Positions 8,280 to 16,058 of a stretch of 34,257 nucleotides of DNA are shown here, in pieces. The DNA comes from Deltaproteobacteria bacterium (GTDB lineage: Bacteria > Myxococcota_A > UBA9042 > DTJE01 > S145-11), in the NCBI GenBank assembly GCA_015493765.1, contig WGCQ01000022.1:1-34257 (forward strand), written 5' to 3'. Position 1 is the stretch's first letter. Each line of letters starts with the position of its first letter. Made by a program: the position numbers and the translations under genes. Below the pieces are notes generated by a model. That model was not told the origin of the DNA. It saw only the letters and a program-made list of their open reading frames with translations, and made no database searches.

Positions 8280-9168
8280 ATCGGGCTTTACACTGCTGGA
8301 GGTGATGGTCGCACTGGCGATCCTGGCCATGGGCCTGGGTGCGATCACCTTTGCAAACAACACCAGCATGCTGCAGCTCGCGGCCACGAATCGAATGATC
8401 GAGGCGTCCTTCCTGCTGGAAGGCGTGGTGGAGGACATCCAGTCGTATTACGAAAGCAAAGGCTTCCCAACGAATTCGCTGGAGGGCAGGGAGTGCGAAC
8501 TGCCGCCCGACATGCAGGACGACTTCGAGTGCCACTATGACCTGGATGCGATCGAACTTACGCCAGATGCGATTAGTGCGCTGGCCAAGGCAGGCACCCA
8601 GTCGCTGATGGATACGCTGCAAGGCCAGATGGGTATGCAGGGTGCCCCTGGTGCAGGTGCAGGCACTACGGGTCCGCTGTCCGTAGAAAACCTGAATATT
8701 CCCCAGGCAGGCCAGGGAAAAAATCAACAGGAAAACCCGACCCAAAGTACAAAGGAAACAAAAAAATCGATCCAGGACCAGTTGCAGCATGCGAACCTGT
8801 CAAAGTTGGCCTTGCTGGCACCCTTGTTTGGTCCGCAGGGGCCTCAGATCATGGCCTTGTGCGGCGTTAACATGAACGCCATTGTGCTGGGCCTGGGCGC
8901 GATGATGAATTTTCTGCCCATGGTGGTGCAGAAGATCGGCGAACGGGTCAGGAAACTGACCGTGCACCTGGAGTGGAAGGAAGGCCCCAAGGAGGGCAAG
9001 ACCCTGACCGTTGAAACGTTCATCGTTTCCCTGCCCGAGGAGGAGGTGCAACGCCTGAAAGAGATGCAGGAGATGCAGGAAGCGGGCCAGGAAATGATGC
9101 AGCAGCAAGGTCCTACGTCCTCGGCACCGAGGTTGATGGGGGGCAAAGGCGGTGTCCATGCAAAATAG
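8263..9168 (+). CDS. gspI: T2SS minor pseudopilin GspI with a long insertion
   Basis: This is a minor pseudopilin that forms the pseudopilus tip with GspJ and GspK. It starts at a TTG (8263) after a GGGAGGA ribosome binding site and overlaps gspH by 17 bases. The prepilin signal ESGFTLLEVMVALAILAMGL lies almost at the N-terminus. At 301 aa it is more than twice the usual GspI length (about 120-130 aa). The family-like C-terminal strands (RKLTVHLEWKEGPKEGKT, about 231-258) come only after an extra segment of about 120 residues rich in Gly, Gln and Ala with a hydrophobic part (MNAIVLGLGAMMNFLPMVV). A Met/Gln/Glu-rich tail (about 270-301) follows. Confidence 0.87.
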   Translation: MRKRAESGFTLLEVMVALAILAMGLGAITFANNTSMLQLAATNRMIEASFLLEGVVEDIQSYYESKGFPTNSLEGRECELPPDMQDDFECHYDLDAIELTPDAISALAKAGTQSLMDTLQGQMGMQGAPGAGAGTTGPLSVENLNIPQAGQGKNQQENPTQSTKETKKSIQDQLQHANLSKLALLAPLFGPQGPQIMALCGVNMNAIVLGLGAMMNFLPMVVQKIGERVRKLTVHLEWKEGPKEGKTLTVETFIVSLPEEEVQRLKEMQEMQEAGQEMMQQQGPTSSAPRLMGGKGGVHAK

Positions 9169-9895
9169 GCGCGAGCAGGGATTTACATTGCTGGAGATGC
9201 TGGTGGCCCTGGGGATCCTGGGCCTGATGAGCATAATCATATTCAGCGTGTTTACACTCAGCGCAAAAGCGAGCGCCAGGATGGACCGAATCGAGGAACG
9301 CCATCATACCGCGGTCGTGGCGCTGCGGTGGCTGACCAGGGACCTGGCCTGTGCGTTTGTCAGCAATCACATGAACATCAGGGACCCCCAGTCCAAGACC
9401 CTGTTCGAGGGTGAATCGGACCACATCCTGTTTACGTACCTGGGACACGAGCGCCTGGTGTCAGAGGCCAAGGAATCGGACGAGGGCGTGGTGGAGTACT
9501 ACCTGCAACAGGGCGATGGCGAGGGTATGGACCTGGTGAGGCGTGAAAAACCGATCATCGACATGGACCCGGACAAGGGTGGACGCGTGGCTGTGGTTGC
9601 AACGAACGTCAAGGAATTTAAATTGAAGTACTGGGATAGCAAGCAGGAGGAATGGAAGGACGAGTGGCAGGTGGACATGGAGGATGCCTTGAAATCAGGG
9701 GTCGGGGGCAACCTGACGGGACCTGCGGCAGTGGGTACGGGCAGGCTCGTGCAGATGGCCAAGGAAAAGGCATTAAAGCGCTTTAAACTGCCGCCCAGGG
9801 TGTACATCAGGCTGGTGCTGACGGATGACGATGGGAACGAGTATCCGTTCGAGACACAGGCGAGGATACACATGCTGTATCCATTGAATTTTTAA
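9158..9895 (+). CDS. gspJ: T2SS minor pseudopilin GspJ
   Basis: This is a minor pseudopilin of the GspI-J-K tip complex. The prepilin signal REQGFTLLEMLVALGILGL sits at the extreme N-terminus. Two starts are possible, GTG 9152 and ATG 9158; ATG is preferred because AAAGGCGG lies at normal spacing before it. The mature part contains the GspJ-like WLTRDLACAFVSNHMN region and ends ARIHMLYPLNF. It overlaps the end of gspI by 11 bases. Its 245-aa length is normal to slightly long for the family. Confidence 0.92.
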   Translation: MQNRREQGFTLLEMLVALGILGLMSIIIFSVFTLSAKASARMDRIEERHHTAVVALRWLTRDLACAFVSNHMNIRDPQSKTLFEGESDHILFTYLGHERLVSEAKESDEGVVEYYLQQGDGEGMDLVRREKPIIDMDPDKGGRVAVVATNVKEFKLKYWDSKQEEWKDEWQVDMEDALKSGVGGNLTGPAAVGTGRLVQMAKEKALKRFKLPPRVYIRLVLTDDDGNEYPFETQARIHMLYPLNF

Positions 9896-9914
9896 GGTTT
9901 TTGGAGGCGATTTT

Positions 9915-11162
9915 TTGAGACCTGACATGCAAAAAAGGTCCAACCGGCAGGTGCGCAAGGCAAAACGGGGCGTGGCGTTGATTATCGTGCTGACCTCCCT
10001 GGCTATACTGGCCGCCTTTTCGTCCGAGTTGTCATACCGGGCCTACGTGGATGTGAGGACCGCAAAAAACCTGGAACGCCAGGTTCAGGCGTATTTTCAT
10101 GCGCGTTCGGCCATGGAGATTGCGAGGCTGGTGATCACCAGCCAGAAATTCGTGCAGCAGATCCTGGGCGTCATGGGTATGGGAGGTGCACACATCAGGG
10201 TCGAGGTGTGGCCTTTTGCATCGAAATTCGTGGAGGTGTTCAGCACGGGGCAACTGGCATTTGCCGGAGTGCCCGTGCTGCAACTGAAGGACCAGAAAGG
10301 GGTCGGTGTGTCCGAGGGCGGATTCAAGGTGGTGGTCACACCCGAGGATTCCAAGGTAAACGTGACAAAGGTCCTGCGTCCCACGGACAGGCACAATTTG
10401 CTGTTGAAGATGCTGGCGCTGCTGCAGGCCGCTGACATACCGGGTTACGGGGTCGAGGACCGCAACAGCACGGACTTGATTGCCAACATCATCGACTGGG
10501 TGGATGCGGACGATAACAAGACGGACATTGACTCGAACGGGAAGATCACCGAGGGCACGGGCGCAGGGGAAAACGTGCCGTATGACAAGTACGGCTACAA
10601 GGTCAAGAACGCCAAGTTCGATTCCGTGTCCGAACTGCACCTGGTGGACGGTATGACGGACGAGGTCTATTGCAAATTGTCGAAGGCCATTACCGTGTAC
10701 AAGACGGACAAGGTAAATGTGAACGAGGCGGACCCGTTGCTGCTGAAGGCGTTGATATGCAATTCACTGTCCGGTGTGGACCCTGCCGTGGCTTGCGGGT
10801 ACGGTGCGGGCACGGGCGTGGGACCGGGACCAGGGGCCATGGGCATGGCTGGGTCCCCCGTGGATGTGGCCGTGGGTCTCATAGAAATGTGCCGGCAGAT
10901 CAAAAAGGCACTGTACATGCCACCTTTTGCCAATCCCCGGGCCTTCGTGAACCTGCTCAAGAGTCTGCCCGAACCGCTAAACCAGATGTTGCCGATCGAC
11001 GGACGCAGGCTTTTGTCCCAGATAGGGACCAGCAGCAGGGTACTGCGCATAAAGGCCACTGGATGGGTGCACGGCACCGGTTATACCATGGAAACAGTGA
11101 TAGACACGTTGGGCGACAATTACCTGTACTGGCGCGAGTACGGTTCCAGCACGCAGGAGTGA
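9915..11162 (+). CDS. gspK: T2SS minor pseudopilin GspK
   Basis: GspK caps the pseudopilus tip. It starts at TTG 9915, seven bases after GGAGG (9903-9907); the ATG at 9927 would be too far from that site. The signal is KRGVALIIVLTSLAILAAF and lacks the Glu at mature position 5, as is typical of GspK. The 415-aa protein has the GspK domains with IANIIDWVDADDNKT, KFDSVSELHLVDGMTDE and KVNVNEADPLLLKALI, the helix-hairpin-like region that follows the acidic metal-binding loop. A Gly/Pro-rich linker (about 295-315) interrupts the C-terminal half. The gene is followed after one base by gspL. Confidence 0.94.
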   Translation: MRPDMQKRSNRQVRKAKRGVALIIVLTSLAILAAFSSELSYRAYVDVRTAKNLERQVQAYFHARSAMEIARLVITSQKFVQQILGVMGMGGAHIRVEVWPFASKFVEVFSTGQLAFAGVPVLQLKDQKGVGVSEGGFKVVVTPEDSKVNVTKVLRPTDRHNLLLKMLALLQAADIPGYGVEDRNSTDLIANIIDWVDADDNKTDIDSNGKITEGTGAGENVPYDKYGYKVKNAKFDSVSELHLVDGMTDEVYCKLSKAITVYKTDKVNVNEADPLLLKALICNSLSGVDPAVACGYGAGTGVGPGPGAMGMAGSPVDVAVGLIEMCRQIKKALYMPPFANPRAFVNLLKSLPEPLNQMLPIDGRRLLSQIGTSSRVLRIKATGWVHGTGYTMETVIDTLGDNYLYWREYGSSTQE

Positions 11163-11163
11163 T

Positions 11164-12690
11164 ATGGCGCACAGGAGATTAGGCATAACCTGGAATGATG
11201 AACGGGTGAACGTGGGCGTGGTGGAGGCGTCTTTCAGGCGTTTCGAACTAACCGGTTTGTACAGTCTGGCCCGTGAGACAGAGGACGGCTCTCGACTTAC
11301 GGTGGCCCAGGCGATCGAGCGATCGCCGATCGGCAAAATCACCCCCGCTGATACGATTGTGGTGGCGTTTCCGGGCCACAAGGTGATGTACGAGACCATG
11401 GAACTGCCATTTCGGGAACCCAGGCGGGTCAATGCCGCGCTGCCCTTCCAGATGATGGACGCCATTCCCGTGCCCGTGGACCAGTTGCTGGTGGATTATC
11501 ACGTCCTGGAATACAAGGGCAAGGGTATGCGTGTGTTGGCGGCTGCAGCGGCAAAAAAGGGGGTCGCGGATTTCCTGGAGGCTGCGGCGCAAGAGGGGCT
11601 TGACCCTGCCGTGGTGATCCCGGAGGGCTTCGAGACCGCTGTAATCGGCCGTACCATGCAACTGCAAGGCACGAACATGGCCGTGCTGGTCGAGGGCAAT
11701 CACATGGAGATGGCCTTGTTTCGGGACCACGTGATGGTAAACGTGAGGGTGGTTGAACTGGAGCAGGCACATGAAACCGACCAGGAACCGTCATCGGAAC
11801 TACTGCGCGAGGTGATGCTGTTTGCTGCGGCTGTGTCTGACTTTACGGGCCACAACCTGGACGGCATATACCTGATGGGTGATGCTGGCGAGCCGATGCG
11901 TGATGCGGTGGCACAAACCGTTGGGGTGCATGCCACCGTATTGCGACCGGATGACATGGAGTTCTTTGCGGGTGTTGAGGAGGTGCCCGAGTCGCAATCA
12001 GTTATGCGTGCCATGCTGCTGGCGGCATTCCCTGAGGTCATGTCCCTGCGTGATACGGTAAACCTGCGCAAGGGCGGTTTTGCATCCGCGGCACAATACA
12101 GTCTTCTGAAAGGTAAGCTGAAACTGGTTGTGGCCACTGCGCTTACCTTTTTCGTGTTGCTCGGTGTGCGCTCCTACCTGCATTACAACACGCTGAAAAT
12201 GCGCTACGATGCAGAAGTTGCCCAGGTCAGGCAGTTGTCCAAGGCCCTGCTGGACAAGGAATATGAGGACCCGGACAAGGTGCTTGGTATGATGAAACAC
12301 CAGATTTCATACAAACTGAACGTCATGCCAAGGTGCCCGGTTCACAAGGTTATGGGCAAGGTATTCCAGGGCATAGTTGATGCGGGCATGGCATCGCAGG
12401 ACTCCATACAGATAGGTAGTGACCAGGGAATACCCTTTGCAATAGAGATCGAATCCCTGCGCATGGACGAGACCCAGGGATATGTCAGGTGCCAGTCCGA
12501 TACTATCGAGACCATGGAGCAGTTCATCGAGGGGCTGCGAAAGGACGATTGTATCGCGGATGTAACCACCGAAACCACGGAAAGGATTAGTTTCCGCAGG
12601 CACGAGGGCTGGCAGCGCTTTTCCCTGAGGTTCACTTTGAGGCAGAAACCGGAGAAGCAGAAAGGCAAAAGCAAGGGGCAGAAAAAATGA
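11164..12690 (+). CDS. gspL: T2SS inner-membrane protein GspL
   Basis: GspL recruits the GspE ATPase to the inner membrane and pairs with GspM. The 508-aa protein has a large cytoplasmic actin-like (PilM/FtsA-fold) domain (about 1-300; the start RRLGITWNDERVNVGVVEAS is typical), a single membrane segment near residues 318-338 (LKLVVATALTFFVLLGVRSY) and a periplasmic ferredoxin-like domain at the C-terminus. Its start is one base after the gspK stop and its end overlaps gspM by ATGA. The C-terminus is Lys-rich. Confidence 0.93.
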   Translation: MAHRRLGITWNDERVNVGVVEASFRRFELTGLYSLARETEDGSRLTVAQAIERSPIGKITPADTIVVAFPGHKVMYETMELPFREPRRVNAALPFQMMDAIPVPVDQLLVDYHVLEYKGKGMRVLAAAAAKKGVADFLEAAAQEGLDPAVVIPEGFETAVIGRTMQLQGTNMAVLVEGNHMEMALFRDHVMVNVRVVELEQAHETDQEPSSELLREVMLFAAAVSDFTGHNLDGIYLMGDAGEPMRDAVAQTVGVHATVLRPDDMEFFAGVEEVPESQSVMRAMLLAAFPEVMSLRDTVNLRKGGFASAAQYSLLKGKLKLVVATALTFFVLLGVRSYLHYNTLKMRYDAEVAQVRQLSKALLDKEYEDPDKVLGMMKHQISYKLNVMPRCPVHKVMGKVFQGIVDAGMASQDSIQIGSDQGIPFAIEIESLRMDETQGYVRCQSDTIETMEQFIEGLRKDDCIADVTTETTERISFRRHEGWQRFSLRFTLRQKPEKQKGKSKGQKK

Positions 12691-13328
12691 AACAGGTATC
12701 GTGGGACATTACAGGTGCGCTCGACCGTTTATCACAGCGTGAAAAAGTCTTATTCGGGGTGTTGATTGGCGGTTTTCTGGTGATCCTGGTGGTGATTTAC
12801 CAGTTGCTGGTGGGCGGTGTATTTTCCGACCTGAAAATGGACAAAAAACAATTGGAAACCAAGGTGGAAGAAATCCGTAAAATGGCACCTAAGTACCTGA
12901 AATCCAAACAGGAATACAAGGCGCTCATGGACCAGGTCAAGGCCAACACCATGGCGTCCATCCGGATCCCCCTGAATGAGATCGCCAAGACCATCGAGTA
13001 CCAGGGCGACATCAGGGGTGCAACAGGTAACAGGCTGGCTGACATCATATCCTTCGAGGGTCAGACCGTGACGACACCTGTGTTTTTGCGGCCCCGCTCG
13101 AAACGCGCAAAAAAGCATGCCAAGCCCGACCTGGTACGCATTGAGCAGACTGCAAGATTCCGCGAGGTACCTGTAAAGGCCCTGCTGGAATACCTGGACA
13201 AGATCGAACATTCGGACAAACTGATGTGGGTATCCAAAGTGGAGATGACCAGGCGTTTCAATAACATGGCGCACGTGAGGGCCTCGATCACCGTGGCCAC
13301 GTTGCAGTTGCCGTCGGAGGCGCAATGA
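12687..13328 (+). CDS. gspM: T2SS inner-membrane protein GspM
   Basis: GspM is the partner of GspL in the inner-membrane platform. The 213-aa protein has the usual layout: a short cytoplasmic start containing LSQREKVLFGVLIGGF, one membrane segment (about residues 22-44), a charged helical/coiled-coil stretch (about 50-90, QLETKVEEIRKMAPKYLKSK) and a small periplasmic domain. The identification depends on topology and position between gspL and gspN, since GspM sequences diverge strongly. The start overlaps the gspL stop (ATGA). Confidence 0.88.
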   Translation: MKQVSWDITGALDRLSQREKVLFGVLIGGFLVILVVIYQLLVGGVFSDLKMDKKQLETKVEEIRKMAPKYLKSKQEYKALMDQVKANTMASIRIPLNEIAKTIEYQGDIRGATGNRLADIISFEGQTVTTPVFLRPRSKRAKKHAKPDLVRIEQTARFREVPVKALLEYLDKIEHSDKLMWVSKVEMTRRFNNMAHVRASITVATLQLPSEAQ

Positions 13329-13373
13329 TCGGGTATCACGTTACGGTACGGACGTAGTTGAACAGGTGACGAC

Positions 13374-14783
13374 ATGAACAAGGCAGTACAACAGAAGTTG
13401 ACCATGGTCGGCAGGATCAGCGGCTACGTGCTGTTGGCCCTCGTGGTGTTCGTGGTGGGGTTCAGGGTGTCATTTCCTGCTACCGTAATCGCGGATTTGT
13501 TGGAACAACAGGCAGATCGCGCCGGAATACACCTGAAACTCGGGGATGCATCCTTGTCCGGTATAGCAGGGCTGTCGTTGCAGGACGTGGAGGTCGGCAC
13601 CAGGCAAGGGGATTTCCGCATGCACTTCGATCGCCTGGACGCCAGCGCCGGGTTGTTTTCCCTGGCCGCCGGCAAGCCACACATCAGTTTGGAGGCCCGT
13701 GCAGGCAATGGACACATCGGCCCGGTGGATGTCAAAAAAACGGCCACGGACCTGGATGTCACGATCCATGAAATCAAGGATTTCCCGTTGGACAAGGTCC
13801 CGGTCAAGGTGGGCAGGCTCATGGCCACGATAAAAAAGGGCAAGGGACATTTCAGGTATGCGATACGCGGTGGCTTGTACCAGAGCAGGGGCCAATTGGA
13901 CATGGAACTGGTGCATACCGGCCTGCTAAATCCCGCGATCAATATACCCGGATTTGGCAAATTCAAACTGACGTCCATTGACCTGGGCAGGCTGAACGTC
14001 CGCATCGAGGTTGGCAGGCGCGCTGACCTGAAGGCACTGCGCAAGTATCGCGGTATGCGATCCGTGGAGCGCGTGATTAACATCAGCCGCCTGATTGTAA
14101 ATGGCCGTGATTTGAAACTGATGGCCAGCCCCACGTCCACCGTGACAATCCCCAGGCGCGGCAGCCTGATGAACGGACAACTGAACCTGGAGATCGCGTT
14201 TCACATCATGAACGCCTTTTTTGACAAAAAAACCAAGATTGACAACAAACTGGAACAGCCTAACAAGGGGCTGCGCACGCTGTTGGCCCTGGACCCAAAA
14301 TGGAAACGTGCCTGGTACAGGGGTTTCTACGGGCTGATTTGTACCGGCCTCATGCGTCATCCCAGGTGTTTTCCGAAGCGCACCAACCAGAAGATCAGTT
14401 ATTTTCACTTGAACCGCAAGGAAACAGTGCCACCCAAGGCAGGCGGTTTGTTCGGTGGCACAGGCAAGAAACCTGGTATCCAGATCCCACCGCCCGGTGC
14501 ATTGAACAAGGGCGATACCAGGATAAAAGGTCAACAGCCTGCACCGTCCAAGTGGCACCGCATCGAGGCACAACCGCCCGCAGCCGCACCATCACCGCCA
14601 CAACCAATACGCCGAGCCCCTCCAGTAACCTCACAGGCTGTCGAGCATCAGGCAATCCGTACCATGCCACGAGTACCGATAATGCCAGTGCGCAAGGTAA
14701 TCAAGATGGACCTGGCCAGGCCAATGCTGAAGGGCCTCAAGCACCTGCCAAAACAGGATGATGACCAGGAATCCGGACCGTGA
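13374..14783 (+). CDS. gspN: T2SS protein GspN (delta-type, AsmA-like)
   Basis: This is the last gene of the operon, 45 bases after gspM and preceded by an AGGTGA site. The 469-aa protein has one N-terminal membrane segment (about 13-33, ISGYVLLALVVFVVGF) and then a periplasmic domain with the GspN/AsmA-like features VIADLLEQQADRAGIHLKLGD and SGIAGLSLQDVEVGTR. The conserved part ends near residue 345; the rest is a disordered, Pro/Ala/Gln-rich tail (PPAAAPSPPQPIRRAPP). GspN-type proteins accompany T2SS genes in Myxococcota and related phyla; their exact role is unsettled. Confidence 0.85.
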   Translation: MNKAVQQKLTMVGRISGYVLLALVVFVVGFRVSFPATVIADLLEQQADRAGIHLKLGDASLSGIAGLSLQDVEVGTRQGDFRMHFDRLDASAGLFSLAAGKPHISLEARAGNGHIGPVDVKKTATDLDVTIHEIKDFPLDKVPVKVGRLMATIKKGKGHFRYAIRGGLYQSRGQLDMELVHTGLLNPAINIPGFGKFKLTSIDLGRLNVRIEVGRRADLKALRKYRGMRSVERVINISRLIVNGRDLKLMASPTSTVTIPRRGSLMNGQLNLEIAFHIMNAFFDKKTKIDNKLEQPNKGLRTLLALDPKWKRAWYRGFYGLICTGLMRHPRCFPKRTNQKISYFHLNRKETVPPKAGGLFGGTGKKPGIQIPPPGALNKGDTRIKGQQPAPSKWHRIEAQPPAAAPSPPQPIRRAPPVTSQAVEHQAIRTMPRVPIMPVRKVIKMDLARPMLKGLKHLPKQDDDQESGP

Positions 14784-15160
14784 GTGTTTTCATGGGCTGT
14801 GGGCCGTGGCAGTGGTGGGGATTTCGGTATGATGCAGACTTCTGGTGTAAATCGTTACGAGTACCAAATGTCCGTGGCCGTTGACCGCGGCAGTTTCAGT
14901 GGCAGTAACGGTGAAGTTCCCGGGGATAACGAAAGCATTGGACCACAAGTTGATTCATCCGAACGCGTGAAAAATCTTTTTTGTGTCTGAATCGTCCTTA
15001 CAAATCAGTATTTTTTGTTGGTTTTCGGATGGATTTATTCCCATACCTTTTTCAATAACCCTGTGCCAAGCATCCAGGAAGATTTCCATGGTATCAAAAA
15101 TTTATTCAAAAAAGTGAAAAAAATTTGGACTTGATTCGATAGTTATAGGTAAGCATTCCG

Positions 15161-15467
15161 CTGGACTCGTATCAGGCGCCTGGTACGGGTCCAGGGCAGT
15201 GCGGGTTCTTTGACAGGGCAGGGGGCGAACCCGGTGGTTCGTGGCCAAAAGGCTGCGAGCCACGGAAGAAAGAGAGCGGGGCGCCTGGGACAAAGGGTGG
15301 GTAATGGCTCGTTAAACTGGCACCCGTCCCACGGACTGCTGTCCCCGGCCGGTCAGGCCAGGGGAGATGGGGCAGTCTACCCGAAAAACAAAGGAGCAGG
15401 GAAGGTGTAGCAGGCAGGATACGGACACGCAGGTATAGTGAAACGCCCAGGGGGCTGTGGTCCCTGA
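15161..15467 (+). ncRNA. candidate structured RNA, class unknown
   Basis: A GC-rich island between AT-rich flanks folds into consecutive helices. 15161-15176 pairs with 15179-15194. CGGGTTC (15202-15208) pairs with GAACCCG (15227-15233). A 13-bp stem 15234-15246 pairs with 15251-15263 around an AAAA loop. TGGGAC/GTCCCA (15286-15291, 15326-15331) encloses GGGTG/CACCC (15295-15299, 15321-15325). GACTGC/GCAGTC (15334-15339, 15372-15377) encloses TCCCC-GGCC/GGCC-GGGGA. CAGGG/CCCTG lies at 15448-15452 and 15462-15466. The 16-bp and 13-bp stems contain G.U wobbles that are paired only if the plus strand is transcribed. I recognise no known class (not RNase P, tmRNA, SRP or a group II domain V). Confidence 0.45.
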
Positions 15468-15739
15468 ATTCCACGCACCAGTCTATCCAGAATACGAAGG
15501 CAGTGGCCGTGACAGTATGTGGGTGGAGATGCGGATTTTGATTCGTTTCCAATAGGTACGCTTTTGGAATCCCAACCTATAAATATTGCGTAAATTCAAT
15601 GTGTTATATTACAAGACAAATTGTGTATGTGTAAACGACTTTACACACCCTCGGCCTCGCCTGCCTTTAGAAGCAAAATCGAGGGTTTTACATCTAAGAA
15701 CAGCAGGTTATATCTGTTTAGAAAAGTCCTGACTCTTGA

Positions 15740-15767
15740 CCCAAATTGCCTGACTAAATTCGGCAGT
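15740..15767 (+). repeat. dispersed intergenic repeat, copy 1
   Basis: This 28-base copy (CCCAAATTGCCTGACTAAAT and the following CGGCAGT) agrees at 27 of 28 positions with the copy at 24157-24187 read on the other strand. Confidence 0.6.
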
Positions 15768-15911
15768 CGTACGCCGCAAGCGGCCCATCTGCTGCGTCAT
15801 TATACCAATTTGATGCTCGACGTACTGCCTACGCCTGCGCTCAAATTGGCTCAACTTCTTCTGAACCACTTTCGGCGTACTTTGTACTCCAATTTGACAG
15901 GTATTTTGGGC
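15740..15911. repeat. MITE-like element with imperfect terminal inverted repeats
   Basis: The left end CCCAAATTGCCTGACTAAAT (from 15740) is matched by an inverted, diverged copy at the right end (AATTTGACAGGTATTTTGGG, 15892-15911), with about 16 of 20 positions agreeing. The interior has short self-complementary parts (GCCGCAAGCGGC). The left end belongs to a repeat family also present at 19441-19464 and 24157-24187. No transposase is encoded. Confidence 0.45.
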
Positions 15912-15950
15912 TGGACACAAAGATCATATTCCCCCTTGAAATACAAAAAA

Positions 15951-16051
15951 GATGGACTCGTAATAAATCAAAACCAGCAAACTAACATCTAATAAAATCA
16001 AATGGTTAGATAGGCCAAAATGACCAAAATAGGACTTTTTACGAGTCCATC
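15951..16051. repeat. 101-bp inverted repeat near the end of the permease gene
   Basis: The arms GATGGACTCGTAATAAATC (15951-15969) and its inverted partner at 16033-16051 agree at 17 of 19 positions. The interior is AT-rich. The right arm contains GGACT/AGTCC (16032-16036 with 16044-16048) followed, on the minus strand, by TATTTTGG, so it may also end transcription of the leftward permease gene. Confidence 0.45.
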
Positions 16052-16058
16052 GATTTTA

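Larger units (their letters stand above)
14784..16058. other. long non-coding region between gspN and the NCS2 permease gene
   Basis: These 1275 bases contain no gene that I can support. In order they hold an inverted 16-base match to the tract at 469-484 (14872-14887), an AT-rich stretch (14990-15160), a GC-rich segment with many stable hairpins (15161-15467), another AT-rich stretch with a perfect hairpin TGTGTAAA-CGAC-TTTACACA (15628-15647), a MITE-like element (15740-15911) and a 101-bp inverted repeat (15951-16051). I could not identify a classical terminator right after gspN. Confidence 0.6.

Noticed and set aside
14784-14990. 68-codon open frame right after gspN
   Set aside because: It has no ribosome binding site, a Gly/Ser composition without homology and an inverted repeat remnant inside.
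15161-15550. RNase P, tmRNA, SRP RNA or group II intron
   Set aside because: The folded segment lacks the conserved core motifs of each (no GGAAAGTCC region, no tag frame, no domain V stem).
15621-15992. 123-codon open frame in the non-coding region
   Set aside because: It runs through the MITE-like element and its terminal repeats, so the sequence is explained by the repeat; there is no ribosome binding site.
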